NCBI GenBank assembly: GCA_006384855.1 | Contig: VCJN01001319.1 | Coordinates: forward strand, 61,718 to 125,717 | Source: Tetraselmis striata | Taxonomy: Eukaryota > Chlorophyta > Chlorodendrophyceae > Chlorodendrales > Chlorodendraceae | DNA: 64,000 nucleotides | Reading direction: 5' to 3' | Shown here: piece by piece, positions 47,000 through 59,300 of the stretch | How positions within the stretch are numbered: the first letter of the stretch is position 1 | Layout: each line of letters begins with the position of its first letter | Translations under genes and position numbers: made by a program | Notes under the pieces: generated by a model | What the model saw: the letters and a program-made list of their open reading frames with translations, nothing else | The model's database searches: none | What the model was told of the DNA's origin: nothing

Positions 47000-47730
47000 T
47001 CACGGCGCCGGGGTGGGTGAGAGTGCTGGCCACTCCTCGCCGGCGACCACCGCCCGCATCCGCGCCTCCTCCGCCCAGCTCACCTCCACCTCGCACGACG
47101 CGCGCTGCGCGAGCGGCACCATCACCTGCCCCAGCACCCGCTCCTCACGCTCCCCGCTCGAGGGGTTGGTGCCCTCCTCCACCGCACCGCGCAGGATCTG
47201 GTGCGCATAGGCAGCCAGCGTTCAGCCGGGGCAGGGCAGCTGTGCCGGTGTTTTCTTGTTTGTAAACCCCCCAGACGTGTCATAGGTAACAGATAGGTAC
47301 CAGTACGGGTAGTAGGTCAAGCACCCCTGTTGCACCAACGAATTTACCAGCCAGGTCCCTCCTCTCCTGCTCCGACTGAAATAATTGATTATCACTTAAC
47401 ATTATGGTTGATGATTCTTTAATCATCTGATTGCAATCTGATCTGTCTATGCTTTCATAAGGGTAGCGATATCCTAAGCAGTGAGGGCCGCGCCGACGAC
47501 GAGACCTCGCCGCCTAGCGGCATAAAAGTAGGGCAGCAGGGCGCGCGCACCAGGTTCTGCGCGGCGTCCATGCAGTGCAGCTCGCCCACCAGCACGCGCC
47601 CGTCGCAGGTCACCAGGCGCAGCCGCCGGTACAGCAGCTGCCGCGCCCTGTCCAGCGCCGACGTCCCCGGGCTGCCCACCGCCCGGCTGGCGTCTCCATC
47701 GTCGCGCCTTCTCGCGCCTTGCTGTGATGC
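47000..47730 (-). CDS. NAA38: NAA38/LSMD1-like Sm-fold subunit of the NatC N-terminal acetyltransferase
   Basis: Two exons are clear. The first ends at 47551 after LYRRLRLVTCDGRVLVGELH and CMDAAQNL. The second, 47197-47000, starts ILRGAVEEG and contains RVLGQVMVPLAQRASCEVEV before the TGA. The joined product matches the Sm1 (DGRxLVGxxxCxDxxxN(L/I)IL) and Sm2 (RxLGxxMVPG..I.S.EV) motifs of LSMD1/NAA38, an auxiliary subunit that with Naa30 and Naa35 acetylates Met-Leu/Ile/Phe N-termini. The 5' part is uncertain: the frame is open through DASRAVGSPGTSALDRARQL with no ATG, so an upstream exon, probably beyond the C-run at 47730-47759, should carry the start. The C-terminus (VVAGEEWPALSPTPAP) is longer than in animals. 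Confidence 0.8.
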
Positions 47731-47759
47731 GCCCCCCCCCCCCCCCCCCCCCCCCCCCC

Positions 47760-48580
47760 GCCCGCGCGTGCGCGCCTGCTCTGGCCAGCCCCCTAGCTAC
47801 GAGCACTACGTGGCAGGCGGCGGTGGGGTGGAATGTTGCAAGCTGGGCGGCGTGTCCGCTTGAAATTCCTGCCACTCCTTCAGCCGGAGCCGTTGCGATC
47901 GATCGCAGGCGCTAAGCTAAAAAGCAGCGAATAACGGTGGACTAGCCAGCGGAGGGGGGTGGCGGCGGACGGGGAAGTACCGCTACCGAAGCAGCGCTTC
48001 TGACGTAAACGTTTTTCAAGGCAACGCCCTCATCGACGCGGTGAGAACGGAAGCGCCTGTCGTTGGTCTTCGCTGCTCTGGGCTATTTCGTCGCTCGCAA
48101 CGCGGTTGGACGAAAGGCCTCACGGCGTGGATGTGCCTGCCGCTGATCAACTTCCGCCTGCTGATGACGAAGCTGATGCTGGGGGTTTGGTTGTACACGG
48201 GGTGGGGTGGTGTGAAGGTAAAGTACTCGTACTACGGGCGGCAGGCATGCTGATGAAACGTTTACTGCCTGCCTGCTGAACCTGCTGCCGCCCCCGCCAC
48301 CGAGCTCCGATGTTTTTGGAGGGGGTGGGCCACAATCAACTGAGGCCAATATCACAATATTATATTTACAGCATGAGCTAGGAGCAGAGGGCGATATCAG
48401 GAAATCACAATATCTTACTACCTGTAGTCGCTTCAGATGCCCCCCCCCCCCCCCCACCATTTCTGAGCCCCCCATTTTTTTCAAGCCTGCACCGACAGTA
48501 CAGTCTAAAGTACTGTTATGGCCTGGCAATGTGTGTAAATGAACCAGCATGCATCCGACAGTCTTTATGCAACATCGGCA
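47760..48580. other. Upstream region of NAA38; one unexplained frame
   Basis: A plus-strand frame from about 48011 to 48253 (containing LTAWMCLPLINFRLLMTKLM) has no family assignment. A C-run lies at 48439-48454. The first NAA38 exon should also lie near here on the minus strand, but I cannot fix it. Confidence 0.3.
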
Positions 48581-48599
48581 TACGACAGAGCAATGACAC

Positions 48600-49140
48600 A
48601 TTATTACATGCTAGCATTATATGTATGTATGTATGTATGTACGTATGTACATATACGCATATATAAACATATATATATCCTCTGTATGCATACATACACA
48701 TGTATATATATGTACATATTTGTGTATATACATACACTATGATATTATGTATATACATATTTTTATATTCATGCATGGTTATCATATACTATTCTATGTA
48801 GTATACATGATATATACTATATTTTATATAACTGTAGATGTATAATTACATCTATATAACTATATCTATGTAGTTTATATATGTACATATATACATAAAA
48901 CTTCATAACTACATGTATAACTGTATATATGCATTTATAACTCTATATACGTACATGTATACACATGCACAAATACATATATAGATATATACATGTAGTA
49001 ACTGTACAGATATCAATACATAAAGATATGCATATAACTATATGTACATATAGATATACACATATATATAACTTCTCTAAATATAAGATGCTTTTGAACT
49101 GTGCCATATTATGACCCTAGATAAAGCAATACGAGTAACC
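48600..49140. repeat. AT-rich island with (ATGT)n and TA-rich microsatellites
   Basis: Begins with GTATGTATGTATGTATG (48620-48650) and continues as about 450 bases of TATA/ACATAT-rich DNA with very few G or C. It contrasts sharply with the window average. Frames in it (Met/Tyr/Ile-rich) are compositional. Confidence 0.85.
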
Positions 49141-50058
49141 CCCCCCTCCAGACACCTTGCTATTGTCGTAAATCATAATCAACAAATGAAGTAATTCACT
49201 CGATGGGAAACGATACTACATAGCAGAAGGATATGTCAGCTATATTGCGCAGCATGTGCTTGTTCGAGCAGGTACTCATAGCAATTTTCAAAGAAGACGA
49301 CCGCCGCCATCAGACGTAAGGACGGGCTAAACCACCTCATTTTACATATATATTGCAAGTGCGAATGCATGCGCATATGCATAGCGCGATGCTGCTTGTT
49401 AGTTGTGATCGCATAATTATTGCGTACCTGCTGCGTAGGTAGCGATTTTACATGTCAGCAAGAAAGGGTGTATTGTGAGCTGCTTGGACTCGACCATCGT
49501 ATAAGCTGCTTGGAAGCAATGTTGTGAAAGAGTGCGAGACCTGCATGACCAGCGAAGTGAAGGGCATCGTACCCAATACCGCATCAGCAGTTGCTTAAAT
49601 GCCCGTTATTGACATATATCTGCTTAGCACCATCTTAACACAAGACTGAAGCATTGTAGCCACAGGGCATGTCGCCTTCAAATGCTCCATATTATTACAT
49701 GTCCACAAATTGGAAAGTTCCGTCTGGAGTGTCAAGGCCCCGGGAAAGAAAATAGTGTCTATGTATCTAAATGCCAATCATGAGCAGTATAGAATAGGCT
49801 TTTTGCATCAGATGCACTGCTGCTGTGGCACAGACACCAGCAGCATGGGCTAACTTCAGAAAATATTGATGGACGCGCTCAGGCATCTCACACAAATGCT
49901 GATACATTAATAATCGCCGGTCACAAAGAAGCCTCTCACTAGGCTTTAGATGCCGATCAATGCCAGGGGTTTTGACTGTCTGTGGCTGCGCCGGGCCTTC
50001 AGCCCAAAGGCCGAGTACGGGTGCCCTTGTCTGCTGCAGGTTGGCGGACAAGGCGTGC
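49141..50058. other. Region 3' of the glutamate-receptor-like gene
   Basis: No gene recognised. TGTAA on the minus strand at 49699-49695, 360 bases after the stop at 50059, is a possible polyadenylation signal for that gene. Confidence 0.35.
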
Positions 50059-53000
50059 CTATTCACTGCCATTGCACTCCATTGGCGAGGCCATGGCCCC
50101 GCCCTCGTACATGCCATACATCCGGGATCGCATGGAGGTGCTGGTGGGGTCCGGTAGCGGCGTCCCCACGTCAGCGGTCCGAACTGATTGCCCCAGTTCG
50201 AGCCCACCGGCATGATGCGGGCCGCCTGCATCCATATACATAAGGCGGGTTGGGGGGGTTGGACGGGTGGGTCCGGATAGCGCTTTGCGCATGGTGCGTG
50301 AGGAGCCGCTGGCGAGGCTGGGTACGTCGACGCTTCGGTCCCGCCCAATCTCCGGGGCGAAATTAGCCGCATTGCCCAACTGGTTGCCCGACGTCTGCAT
50401 GTCCGCCAATGCAAAGTGTACGGCACTGCCGAGCAGGTTGCTGGACTGCAGCGGCGTGCTCGGGTCTAATTTGCTCTTGTTCTCGGTCGTTTTGCGCCTT
50501 CTTCCAAACAGCCGCCCACGGAGGGTCTGCGTCCGCGATGGGCCCTGGTCACTGCCCCCGGTGCTGCGGCTGCCGGTGTCCTGAAGCCGAGTTGAAAGCA
50601 TTGACTTAAGACTGTCAATCTCTCCACGGACGCGCAGCATCTCCTCGCGCAACTCGTCGTTTGCGCGCTCTGCCTGCGACTTCTCGTTGTAGTAGAACGG
50701 CAGGTCACTTGGCTTATCGAATCCAGAGGGCATGCGAGAGACCCCGTTGCGGATACGGCGGATCTTCCGCTGTCGCCGGAGAAACAGGCCGCCAAACTGC
50801 AATACAAAGCAGCCCAAGTGTTTGTCAGTGAGCTTCTTCAACTTAGACTGCCTTCAAGATACAGCGAGGCGAGCTTTCATGTACGCGGATGTCCTACTAC
50901 TGCTTCATTCTTTATTTGGCTGTAGCTTTTGGCTACATTTGGCAACATGCTGACAGCGTAAAGCTCTGGTCCGTGTCAAGCAAGGGCAGCAGCTCCAACC
51001 TGCACGACAAGGTACACGGCGAGCATCGCGGCAGCAATGATGGCCAGCGTCGAGCTGGCGTCACCCCAATAGCTCGACTTTCCTACTTCATTGTCCCCGT
51101 ATGGCATTGCCTCCAATGCGTTCAGTTCTTTGGGTAGCCAGCGGGAGCGGCTGTCGTCGATGGACCACCCGCTGTCCAGCGGGGGCACGTTTTCCATTCC
51201 GGAACCTTCGTCGCCAGGGTTGTCCATAGTTGCATCGCTGCTAGTTGAGAACAGCACAAAACAGCATATCAGCCGTGGTAACCTGATTAAGCTGCAATGG
51301 ATATAAGGAGCTGCCGATGCTATTTAATTGAGTTCGCGGTTGAAAAATAATGATTCAAATATCCGTGTGGTATTCCTGGTCTGGTGTGATATCGTTAAAG
51401 ATTAATATAGCTTTTTCTCTCTTTGCCGGGGGGGGGGGGGGGGGGGGGGCAGTAACCATGATATACCGCGAACCCAAGCGTGGTTACCGGTATAGGAATG
51501 ATTTAAGCTTTTTCTACGTCATCGCAAAATTCCGTAGCAAAAGCGATTAATAACTTGCATCACGAAGCATGACACATCTAGGTCAATCTTGTAGGAACGA
51601 GGGACGCAACATAAAAGTGTGTGTGTGTGTATGCTTGTGTGTGATGGTGGTGGTGGTTGGGGGGGGCGGGGGGGGGCGCTCACATGTAGATGCCGCCCTG
51701 ATAGTGCAGTATAAAGTTCATGGCTTGGTTGACCATTTCCTGTATGCTCATCCAGCCCTCTGCCTCACGCTTCAGCCGGTCCACCAGCATGAGGTCGAGC
51801 GTCTGCATACGAAATGCGATGGCCGCGTAAGTTGATCGCAGCGGCTCGCTGATGACAACGCCCTGACGTTTGATGGATTCAGTGAGCCCTTGCATCCCGC
51901 TGGAGAAGTCGTCAAAGCCCTCAATGCCACGGGCGCCCTGCAGGCCGCCCAGCGAGCGCTGCACGTCGTACACAAGCGCCGGCCGGTCAAACGCAATAGC
52001 CACCTGCATGGGGGCATACTGTCGCTCAGCGCGCGACCAGTTGTGGGAAGGAGAGCACTTCTTCGCATGCACACCCTCAGACAATGTCACTTTCCTGGAC
52101 TACAGTAAAAGATTCTTGAGGATAGGGGATTTGGCAAGAACAATGGATTTCTACCTATGCAGTATGCAGCTCGGGCAGTGATTATGGATTGATGATGTGT
52201 TTGTTCGGACAGGAAATGCTCTGGCTTTCCAACCTCATGGCCATCCTTCAGGTACTCATAGCATTCGTTGATGTTTTTGGCCAGCTTGGTGCTGCCAACT
52301 TCCAGGTTTAACACCTCTTCATACACGCCGCCAACAGTGCACAGCTTCACCTCCCGGTTGCTGATGCGTGATTTGATGATGGGGACCGGCTCCCAGATGT
52401 TGACATCTTGGATCTCATGGATGATGCCGCTGATGGAGGAGGTGAAGAATGCAAAATTGATGAGGCCCACCATCATCCACAGGAATGCGAGGAACCGACC
52501 AGACATTGTGATGGGAACCTTGTCACCGTAGCCAACCTATGCGTGCACCAAACGTGCCACAAGTCAGTGGAATCAAAAGCAAAGCCACGTCGCGGAACGC
52601 TGGTCTCTCAAGGGGATCCATTGTTCCCGATCGCTTACAGATGAAACCTGCCAACACTGATGGATGGATGAGAGGAGCAGGGAAAGATGCAGGCGCAGCT
52701 CACCGTGGTCATGGTGACCAGACTCCACCAGATGCCGTCATCCACCCCGTCCAAATACGCGGGCGGAAACATGTGCGGATTTTCGTGCCGCTCGATCAGC
52801 CAGATGAGGTGGCCCGAAATGATGAGAGAGATAGCGAGGATCGAGACAATGCTCAGGTTCAGCGGGGTCATAATGTTACGCCGTGCGATTTCCCAGCCTG
52901 TCTCGCGCGTTTGTTGCGTAAGGAAAGAAATACCGGTCCTGCAAGCAAATCACAGCCAGGTCGAGCAAGATGCTCAGCTAGTTCTAACAGTGCCTGCTGG

Positions 53001-55131
53001 TGACCAGAACGGAATGTCTGATTTGGAATCAATACTCTAACTTACTGGCGCTCTCCCAAATTCCACCGACAGGGGGTGGGTTGGGGCTCACTTCTGGTAT
53101 GGCTGCGACCAGGCGAGGCAGCAGACATCTTGGCTGGTGATGTTTCCCGGAACGCCCGATGTGGCGTTGCATTTGTGAGCGCCAAACATTGCGGGGCACT
53201 GCGAGCGCGCAGCTGTGCGCACAAAGCCGCCGACGGCCATGTCGCATTCCCCCGTCTTGGCGCCCCACAAGGCGTCCGGGTAGGTGCGCTTCAGGATGAC
53301 GCGAAACCGCGTGTGGTACAGCGAGAAGTCCGCGTTCCTGTGAGGCAGGACGGGCAGGCCTGCTTAGTTCCTGTGCTTGTGATTGTGGGGCAATCAACGA
53401 AAGGCTGTTTTATGCTGGTCTTCATTCGCTCAGTCACTGAATGCCTCACCCAAACACGGAGATCGCGCGCATCAGCTCCACGTCCATGCCCTGGAAGCTG
53501 GCGGCAAAGCTCGATAGCGGCTGCAGCATCAGAAGCAGGAGCAAAAAACCGGTCATTTCATGTCACCTCTTCATACTGTTGATACTCTTGATAGAGGAAC
53601 CAAAGCGCCAACATCACGATGAGATCAGGGACATGAATTGGCTGCGACCCTGCCACCTACATGCTTGGTGTCATAGAAGCGCTCCCTCTCAAGCGCCTCG
53701 GCAGGCTGTTGCACAGCCCGCGCCAGGCTTCGCTCGAACTCCTGTTGAAATTCGGGCACTGCGAATGTTACAACCGTGCAGCGTGGACATTGTGAAACGA
53801 GGCATGCCGGGTGTTGCGCGGCTGCGCACCGGGTGCTCAGTGATGAACTCCCGGATGGTCATGTTCACAGGGATCTGCTCTCCCACCACAGCTGCTTCCA
53901 GTCCATCAGGTAGGTTGGCAATGGCGAGCACCTGCTTAACCGTCTACACATCCACACCATGCGAAATCAGGCCAGCTTTGCATTTAGTTTGCAGCGGCAG
54001 CCCAGTGACTCTACATGTGAGCCAAAGCGCACACACACCCATTCCTGATCGCAAACAGAAGAACGCAGTACACACCGCAGTCGCCGTCGATAATGGCTCG
54101 CGAGCTTCTTCCAAAACGAACACTTGTGGAAAACACTAGTGGTGTTGGTGGGGGCGGGGCGGCTAACTCGGTGTGAGCACACTGCACTGCCATTATTGAC
54201 CGCAAAAACAGAGCATAGCTCAATTAGAAATCGCTGCCGAGTGTGGCTCGCGAGCTTGTCGAACCTGTCTTCCCCGAAAAAATGGAGAGCGAGAGAGTAA
54301 AACGGGGGGAGGGGGGGGGGGGGGGGGTGTTGCGGAATATGTCGTTGCAAGGTTGCGGAGGGTGCCGCGGGGGTGCCGGGGAATGTCAGTGCAAAGTTAC
54401 GGAGCGCTACGAGATGTGATGCGTCTTTATTAATAGGCACCACGGCACGTAAGGCATAACACTGTGAAGAATAGTGACTACACGCGGCCCGGAGCTAAAG
54501 AGTTGCGGCATCCAGGCATGTGTGCCGCGGACGCGTCTCCCTCGACGAAATTTCAAGGAAACCGGACGCCGTATCGGGAGATTCGGTGCCCGGTAAACTT
54601 GGCGACTTCGCGGCGAGGGTTCCGAATGCGCGTTCCGTTCGGATTGCTAGTGCAACTCCAAGCTGCCCGAGAGCGCGCGAGGCCGTCCATCGCCGCCGCC
54701 ACACGCGCCGGCTGACGCATTCATGTCCCAGTCCGCTGAATTCGTTCAAAATCAGACGAGTCCAACTCGCACGCTGTGAAGGCTGCGCAGCAGCGCCTCC
54801 GCACCTGCCGGTTGTAGTACCGCTCCAGAGCGGTCGACTGCCGCAAAAACACGAACGGCGTGTACTCGGCGGTGCAGATGGTGACGTCCTCCGGTTGGTA
54901 CAGGACCCCCCCTGAGCGCGCCACGCCGTCCAGATCTGGACCAGTCGTGGACACAGATTCCCAGCCCCCAAGGCATTGTGCGTCAACTCCGGACAGGAAC
55001 CCGAGGAGGAGGAGCAGCAGAAAGGCTGCGCCGCTGGGCAGCATCCGCTGTGGGCCGCGCCAACGCCTGCTGCTGTAAAACGACGCGCCGCGCTCCGCTC
55101 GACTCCGCTCGGCTGCTAACGCGCCCGCCAT
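50059..55131 (-). CDS. Glutamate-receptor-like channel with a K+ selectivity filter (GluR0-type architecture)
   Basis: Ten exons, all in phase: 55131-54805, 53931-53830, 53741-53661, 53520-53450, 53337-53092, 52938-52704, 52536-52234, 52003-51684, 51237-51000 and 50796-50059; predicted 886 residues (842 if the second ATG at 54999-55044, before LPSGAAFLLLLLLGFLSG, is used). Order: signal peptide; S1 half of a periplasmic-binding-type ligand domain (EDVTICTAEYTPFVFL, FQGMDVELMRAIS); helix M1 (LSIVSILAISLIISGHLIWL); pore loop WWSLVTMTT joined to VGYGDKVP; helix M2 (FLAFLWMMVGLINFAFFTSS); S2 half (REVKLCTVGGVYEEV, AIAFDRPALVYDVQ with the Asp expected to hold the amino group); helix M3 (STLAIIAAAMLAVYLVVQ); and a cytoplasmic tail with a coiled coil (SQAERANDELREEMLRV). 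This is the layout of ionotropic glutamate receptors, but the filter is that of K+ channels, as in cyanobacterial GluR0. Ligand unknown. Confidence 0.85.
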
Positions 55132-56362
55132 GCCACCCGCCCACCCGGAAGCACCGCGCAGGCTCTAATTTAATTCCAGCTGGGGAGCTATGGGTTTGCT
55201 TTTGACGTGCTGCTGGTCGCGGCGGTAGTGGCGTGATGTGGTGCATAGGTGGCGCGGGTGAGCCGTGGCGAGTTTATCGCGCTCTGTGGCACCCGGCCCG
55301 TACCGGTATCTGGTCCAGTAGTAGTCACGATTACCCCGGGACGCGATCAGTAGACTACCTCGGACTACTGGTAGTTTTTTTTTCGGTAGTAGTCAGGGGT
55401 AGTACTGGTCATCTGTCATCGAACGCGCGCCGCCGTGGTGCTGATGCTGCTGCACGCAAGGACGTACAGGTAGCGTATGTACGCTGTGGATAGAGCAGTA
55501 CATAGCGACGACTATCTCCGTACAGGTAGTTCCAGCAGAGGGAATCTGGGAACTGATTCCAGGCTAGGAACAGTCCTCGCGTGCCGTACGCTAGAAGCGG
55601 ACAGCTCAGAGCTCCATTGTTTTGCGATCGGGTTTATTTGCGCGTGTGATAGCCGTGTGAACGGGTACTCAAGCAAAATCTAGTATTTTACGCAGTGGTC
55701 GCAAAAGTAGTCGCAGCTAAAGTCGTTTTACGCAGTGAAGTACGGTAGACATGTAAGGAGATGTGTTACGCAGACATTACGTCGCTACTTAGCGACTACT
55801 TACGCAGATGCGTGACATTGCGATATACGACGGATATCACGATGCGCAGTGACGACGGACGTAGTGAACAATAAGCAGACCTGCCACCGTGGCGAATAAG
55901 ATGGTCATATATAGAATCATATAAATAAGATGGCAAATGATATCAGTAGGGCCGTCTCATTTTCATCCGTTATAACCGCAAATACCCGCCGGGATCTTGC
56001 GTATTGATGCTGGTGCGGCGCGCCGCCTCCCCGCCCGGGCAGGGTGAGGGGCAGGCTGCGGAGGATGATGGACTTAAATGACGGTTCTGCTTAAATGTAG
56101 GATTTTTCCTTCCCCAGTACTTTGCGTTCATTCTCTTGACGCTCTTTCTGTATTAACCAACAAGTATATATGATGGACTTGCACCTAAGCCAGCAACGGT
56201 GCTTTGGTCGATATGGCTACCTGGCCGCTTCAGGGCCGCCGTCGTCATCAGCAGTGCCACGACTCCATGTGAGCTTCGACGCTGCTCCCAGCATAAGTCG
56301 GCGCAGCAGGGCCTTCGTACCCAGCAACACCGTCTCGGCTCGGTCCTGCGCTCCCGCCCGGT
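55132..56362. promoter_or_regulatory. Divergent intergenic region between the glutamate-receptor-like and translocator genes
   Basis: 1.2 kb separates the two start codons, so both promoters must lie here. The part 55680-55815 repeats TTACGCAG at least four times, with interspersed CGACTACT and GTCGC words, a candidate cluster of binding sites. No TATA box is obvious. No exon of either gene was seen between. Confidence 0.35.
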
Positions 56363-59300
56363 ATGCTCTCGCAAGCAGCCTCCGCGCGGGTCATCATACG
56401 GCCGGCGGTGGCGATGACGATGGCGATGAATGCGTGCCCTCACAGCCCTCCCTCCGGCAACGGCCGATACACCGTATCGATTCGCCTCGTGGCCTCCAAC
56501 GACCACGGTGTGCGGGCCGCCGTCGTCTGCAGCCAGCGGTGGCAGCGGCGGTTGCCCCGTCAGCGAGCACGGGTGCACGCCAGCGGGGCGGCATGGGTGA
56601 CGGCAGCGGCAGCAGCACCGGCACCGGAAGCACCTGTGCTGAAGCCACCGAAGCTGAAGGCCCTGGCGGCCACCGTATCCGTCGGCCTTGCAGTGCTGTT
56701 GCTGCCTCGCCCCGAAGCTCTGACGCCAGAGGCATGGCGCCTGCTTGCACTCTTCCTGTCCACCATCACGGGTCACCCCCCCCCCCCCCCCACCGCCCCC
56801 ATGGATCTCCTGTCAACGCTGAGGGAATTGTCCATCATTCCAGCTGCGATTATGTAGTGATGGCTCATGCCCATGCTCTCTGAGCCTCTATTGCCAGCAC
56901 ATGCATGAGGTAAAGCGCCCCGATGTCGTCTGAGCATGCACCATTTCACGGTGTCATGACAACACACATGCACTGCAGGTATTGTCCTGCAGCCGCTGCC
57001 CATGGGAGCCGTCGCGCTGATGGCCCTTGGCGTGGCAGTCGCCACCAAGGTGCTCACCTGGTCCGCCGCGTTTGCTGCCTTTTCTGCCGAGGTGCCGTGG
57101 CTCATCGTCTCCGCCATGTTCATCGCGCAAGGCTTCAAGAAGACCGGGCTGGGCCAGCGCCTGGCCTTCACCATGGTGACGGCGCTGGGCCGATGGGGCG
57201 CGATTGGGCTCGCTTACGGGTTGGTGGCGGCGGAGGCTCTGCTGTCCCCTATGATCCCGTCCGTCGCCGCGCGAGCGGGCGGCATCATCCTCCCCATCAC
57301 CACCTCGCTGGCGGAGGCCGGAGGTAGTCGCGCGGGAGACGGGACCGAGAGGCGTCTGGGTGCGCACCATAGGGCACCCATCCCGCTCACATGCTGGGCT
57401 CTGTGTACCAAGGGCCGGGCCTGCTATCCGTAGCCACAGTTATAATGCACGGCAGGGCGAGTTAGCCCGCCATTCATATGCCCTTGCATGCCCTTATCGC
57501 TCGTGGTTGTCTATCTGCTGGCTCCGGCAGGCGCTTACCTGGTGGCCACCGTCTACCAGTGCTCTGTCGTCAGCAGCGCCATGTTCCTCACCGCCAATCA
57601 CCCCAACCCGCTGTCTGCCCAGCTGGCCGCCGCCACCGTGGGCGTCACCCTCAGCTGGGGCAGCTGGGCGCTGGCGGCTGTGGTGCCCGGCCTGGTCTCG
57701 TTGGCTCTGATCCCGCTCCTGATCTACAAGATGTACCCCCCAGAGGTTTGCCCCCAAGTCTACTTATCCCTTGCTCCCGGGCGTCAGTGCATGCAAGCCA
57801 TGATGGGCCGGGAACCATCACTTACGGATGCCTGCCTATGACTTGTTTCCGCGACGGGTGCCGGTACGGTGAATCATAAGAACACTGCGACTAAGAGCCC
57901 GCCCCTCCTTGCCAGAGGTAAAATATAGACGGAACTATAACGGATTTTTATAAGCAAACATTCTTATAGGTTGCATGCAAGCTCGAGATGAGGGTTGTCA
58001 TGAGGGTTATTGTGGCTGAGGCGGCACCCGTACAGGGTTGGGGGAGTGGCGGATGTTATGAACGTTTTCTGAGTTCCACCATCCTGGGTGCAACAGCCAG
58101 GAGCCCTCCTCGGCCACCCGTGAGTGAAATTCTGCTCTCACATTATGAGAAGTACATTATAGGGCGGCACATTGGGCATTATTGACTGCGTCAGTTGATC
58201 CATCATCAGTGCTATAGCATCCGCGAATGTTGAAATGAAAACAGCACAATTTTCGCCCCACCACGCCATTCATTGTTACCTATTTAAACCCCCCCCCCCC
58301 CCCCCTACACACTCACACACACACACACACCTGCACGCCCTTTGGACCAATCCAAGCAAGTTCTATGATGTTATTGTGAGGATTATTCAGGGCCAATATA
58401 GATCATCGCGGATTCTGTATGATTGTTCCAGGACCTGGGATTTGTAGGAGCGATTATGGCAGCCGCTATATGTTGGTTACTTATGTTAGCATGAGAGCGG
58501 TCGCTTGCTCTCATGGGGCCGATGCACCTGTGGCGCTGCTGGGCAGGCTGAGGCAGCCGACACGGGCGAGGTGCTGGCGGCCGCGGAGGAGCGGCTCCAG
58601 CAGCTGGGCGCCATCAAGCCGGCGGAGGCCACCATGGCCGCTGTGCTGCTCGGCACTCTGGTGCTCTGGGTGTTTGGTCACCAGCTTGGAGTTGCGCCCG
58701 GTCTCGCAGCCCTGGGTAAGCGTACCCTAGATGCTGTGACAGGACCTAGGGTACATCTTTGGCACATGCCGTGCTGCCAATATTCACAAATGAGACAAGT
58801 TACCGTATGTTAGCTTTGGGTTTGCGGTATAGTGTCGTTTTTTAGCCATCCCCCTCCACGAAGAGAGAAAAACAAGGTTTATCTCTAAATATATAAGAAT
58901 GTAACACGAATACCATACGGGCCTTCCGACTTGATGGTGCAAAACAATCCATTATTTTTTGGACTTGCGAATCCAGTTAAGTGTTATTGTACTTAGAGAG
59001 AGCTTGGCCATTGGAACATTCAAGCCCTAGATGGCCCATGTATGAGACACCGTCCTGCATCATTGTGCTTGAACGCATCATAAGGCATACATGGCTTGTT
59101 CAGGTCGTAATCATCAATGACCCTGTCCTGATATCGACCCCTGCCAAGTTCCTCCGCATCTGCGACTCTCATCAACAATAACAAAAGTGTTGCTATTCTG
59201 CGCGATGATGCATGTTTAACGGACCATCTTCAGCTTCCCGTATGCACGGTCTGCGGGTGCACATCTCAATCCACTAACGAGTGCTGACAAGCACACCCCC

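Noticed and set aside
48600-49100. Tyr/Ile/Met-rich open frames in the AT island
   Set aside because: Pure composition effect of ATGT/TATA repeats. No splice sites or conserved residues.
49767-50426. Minus-strand frame of 219 codons near the glutamate-receptor-like gene
   Set aside because: Overlaps the last exon of the channel in another frame; the conserved, in-phase reading is the channel's.
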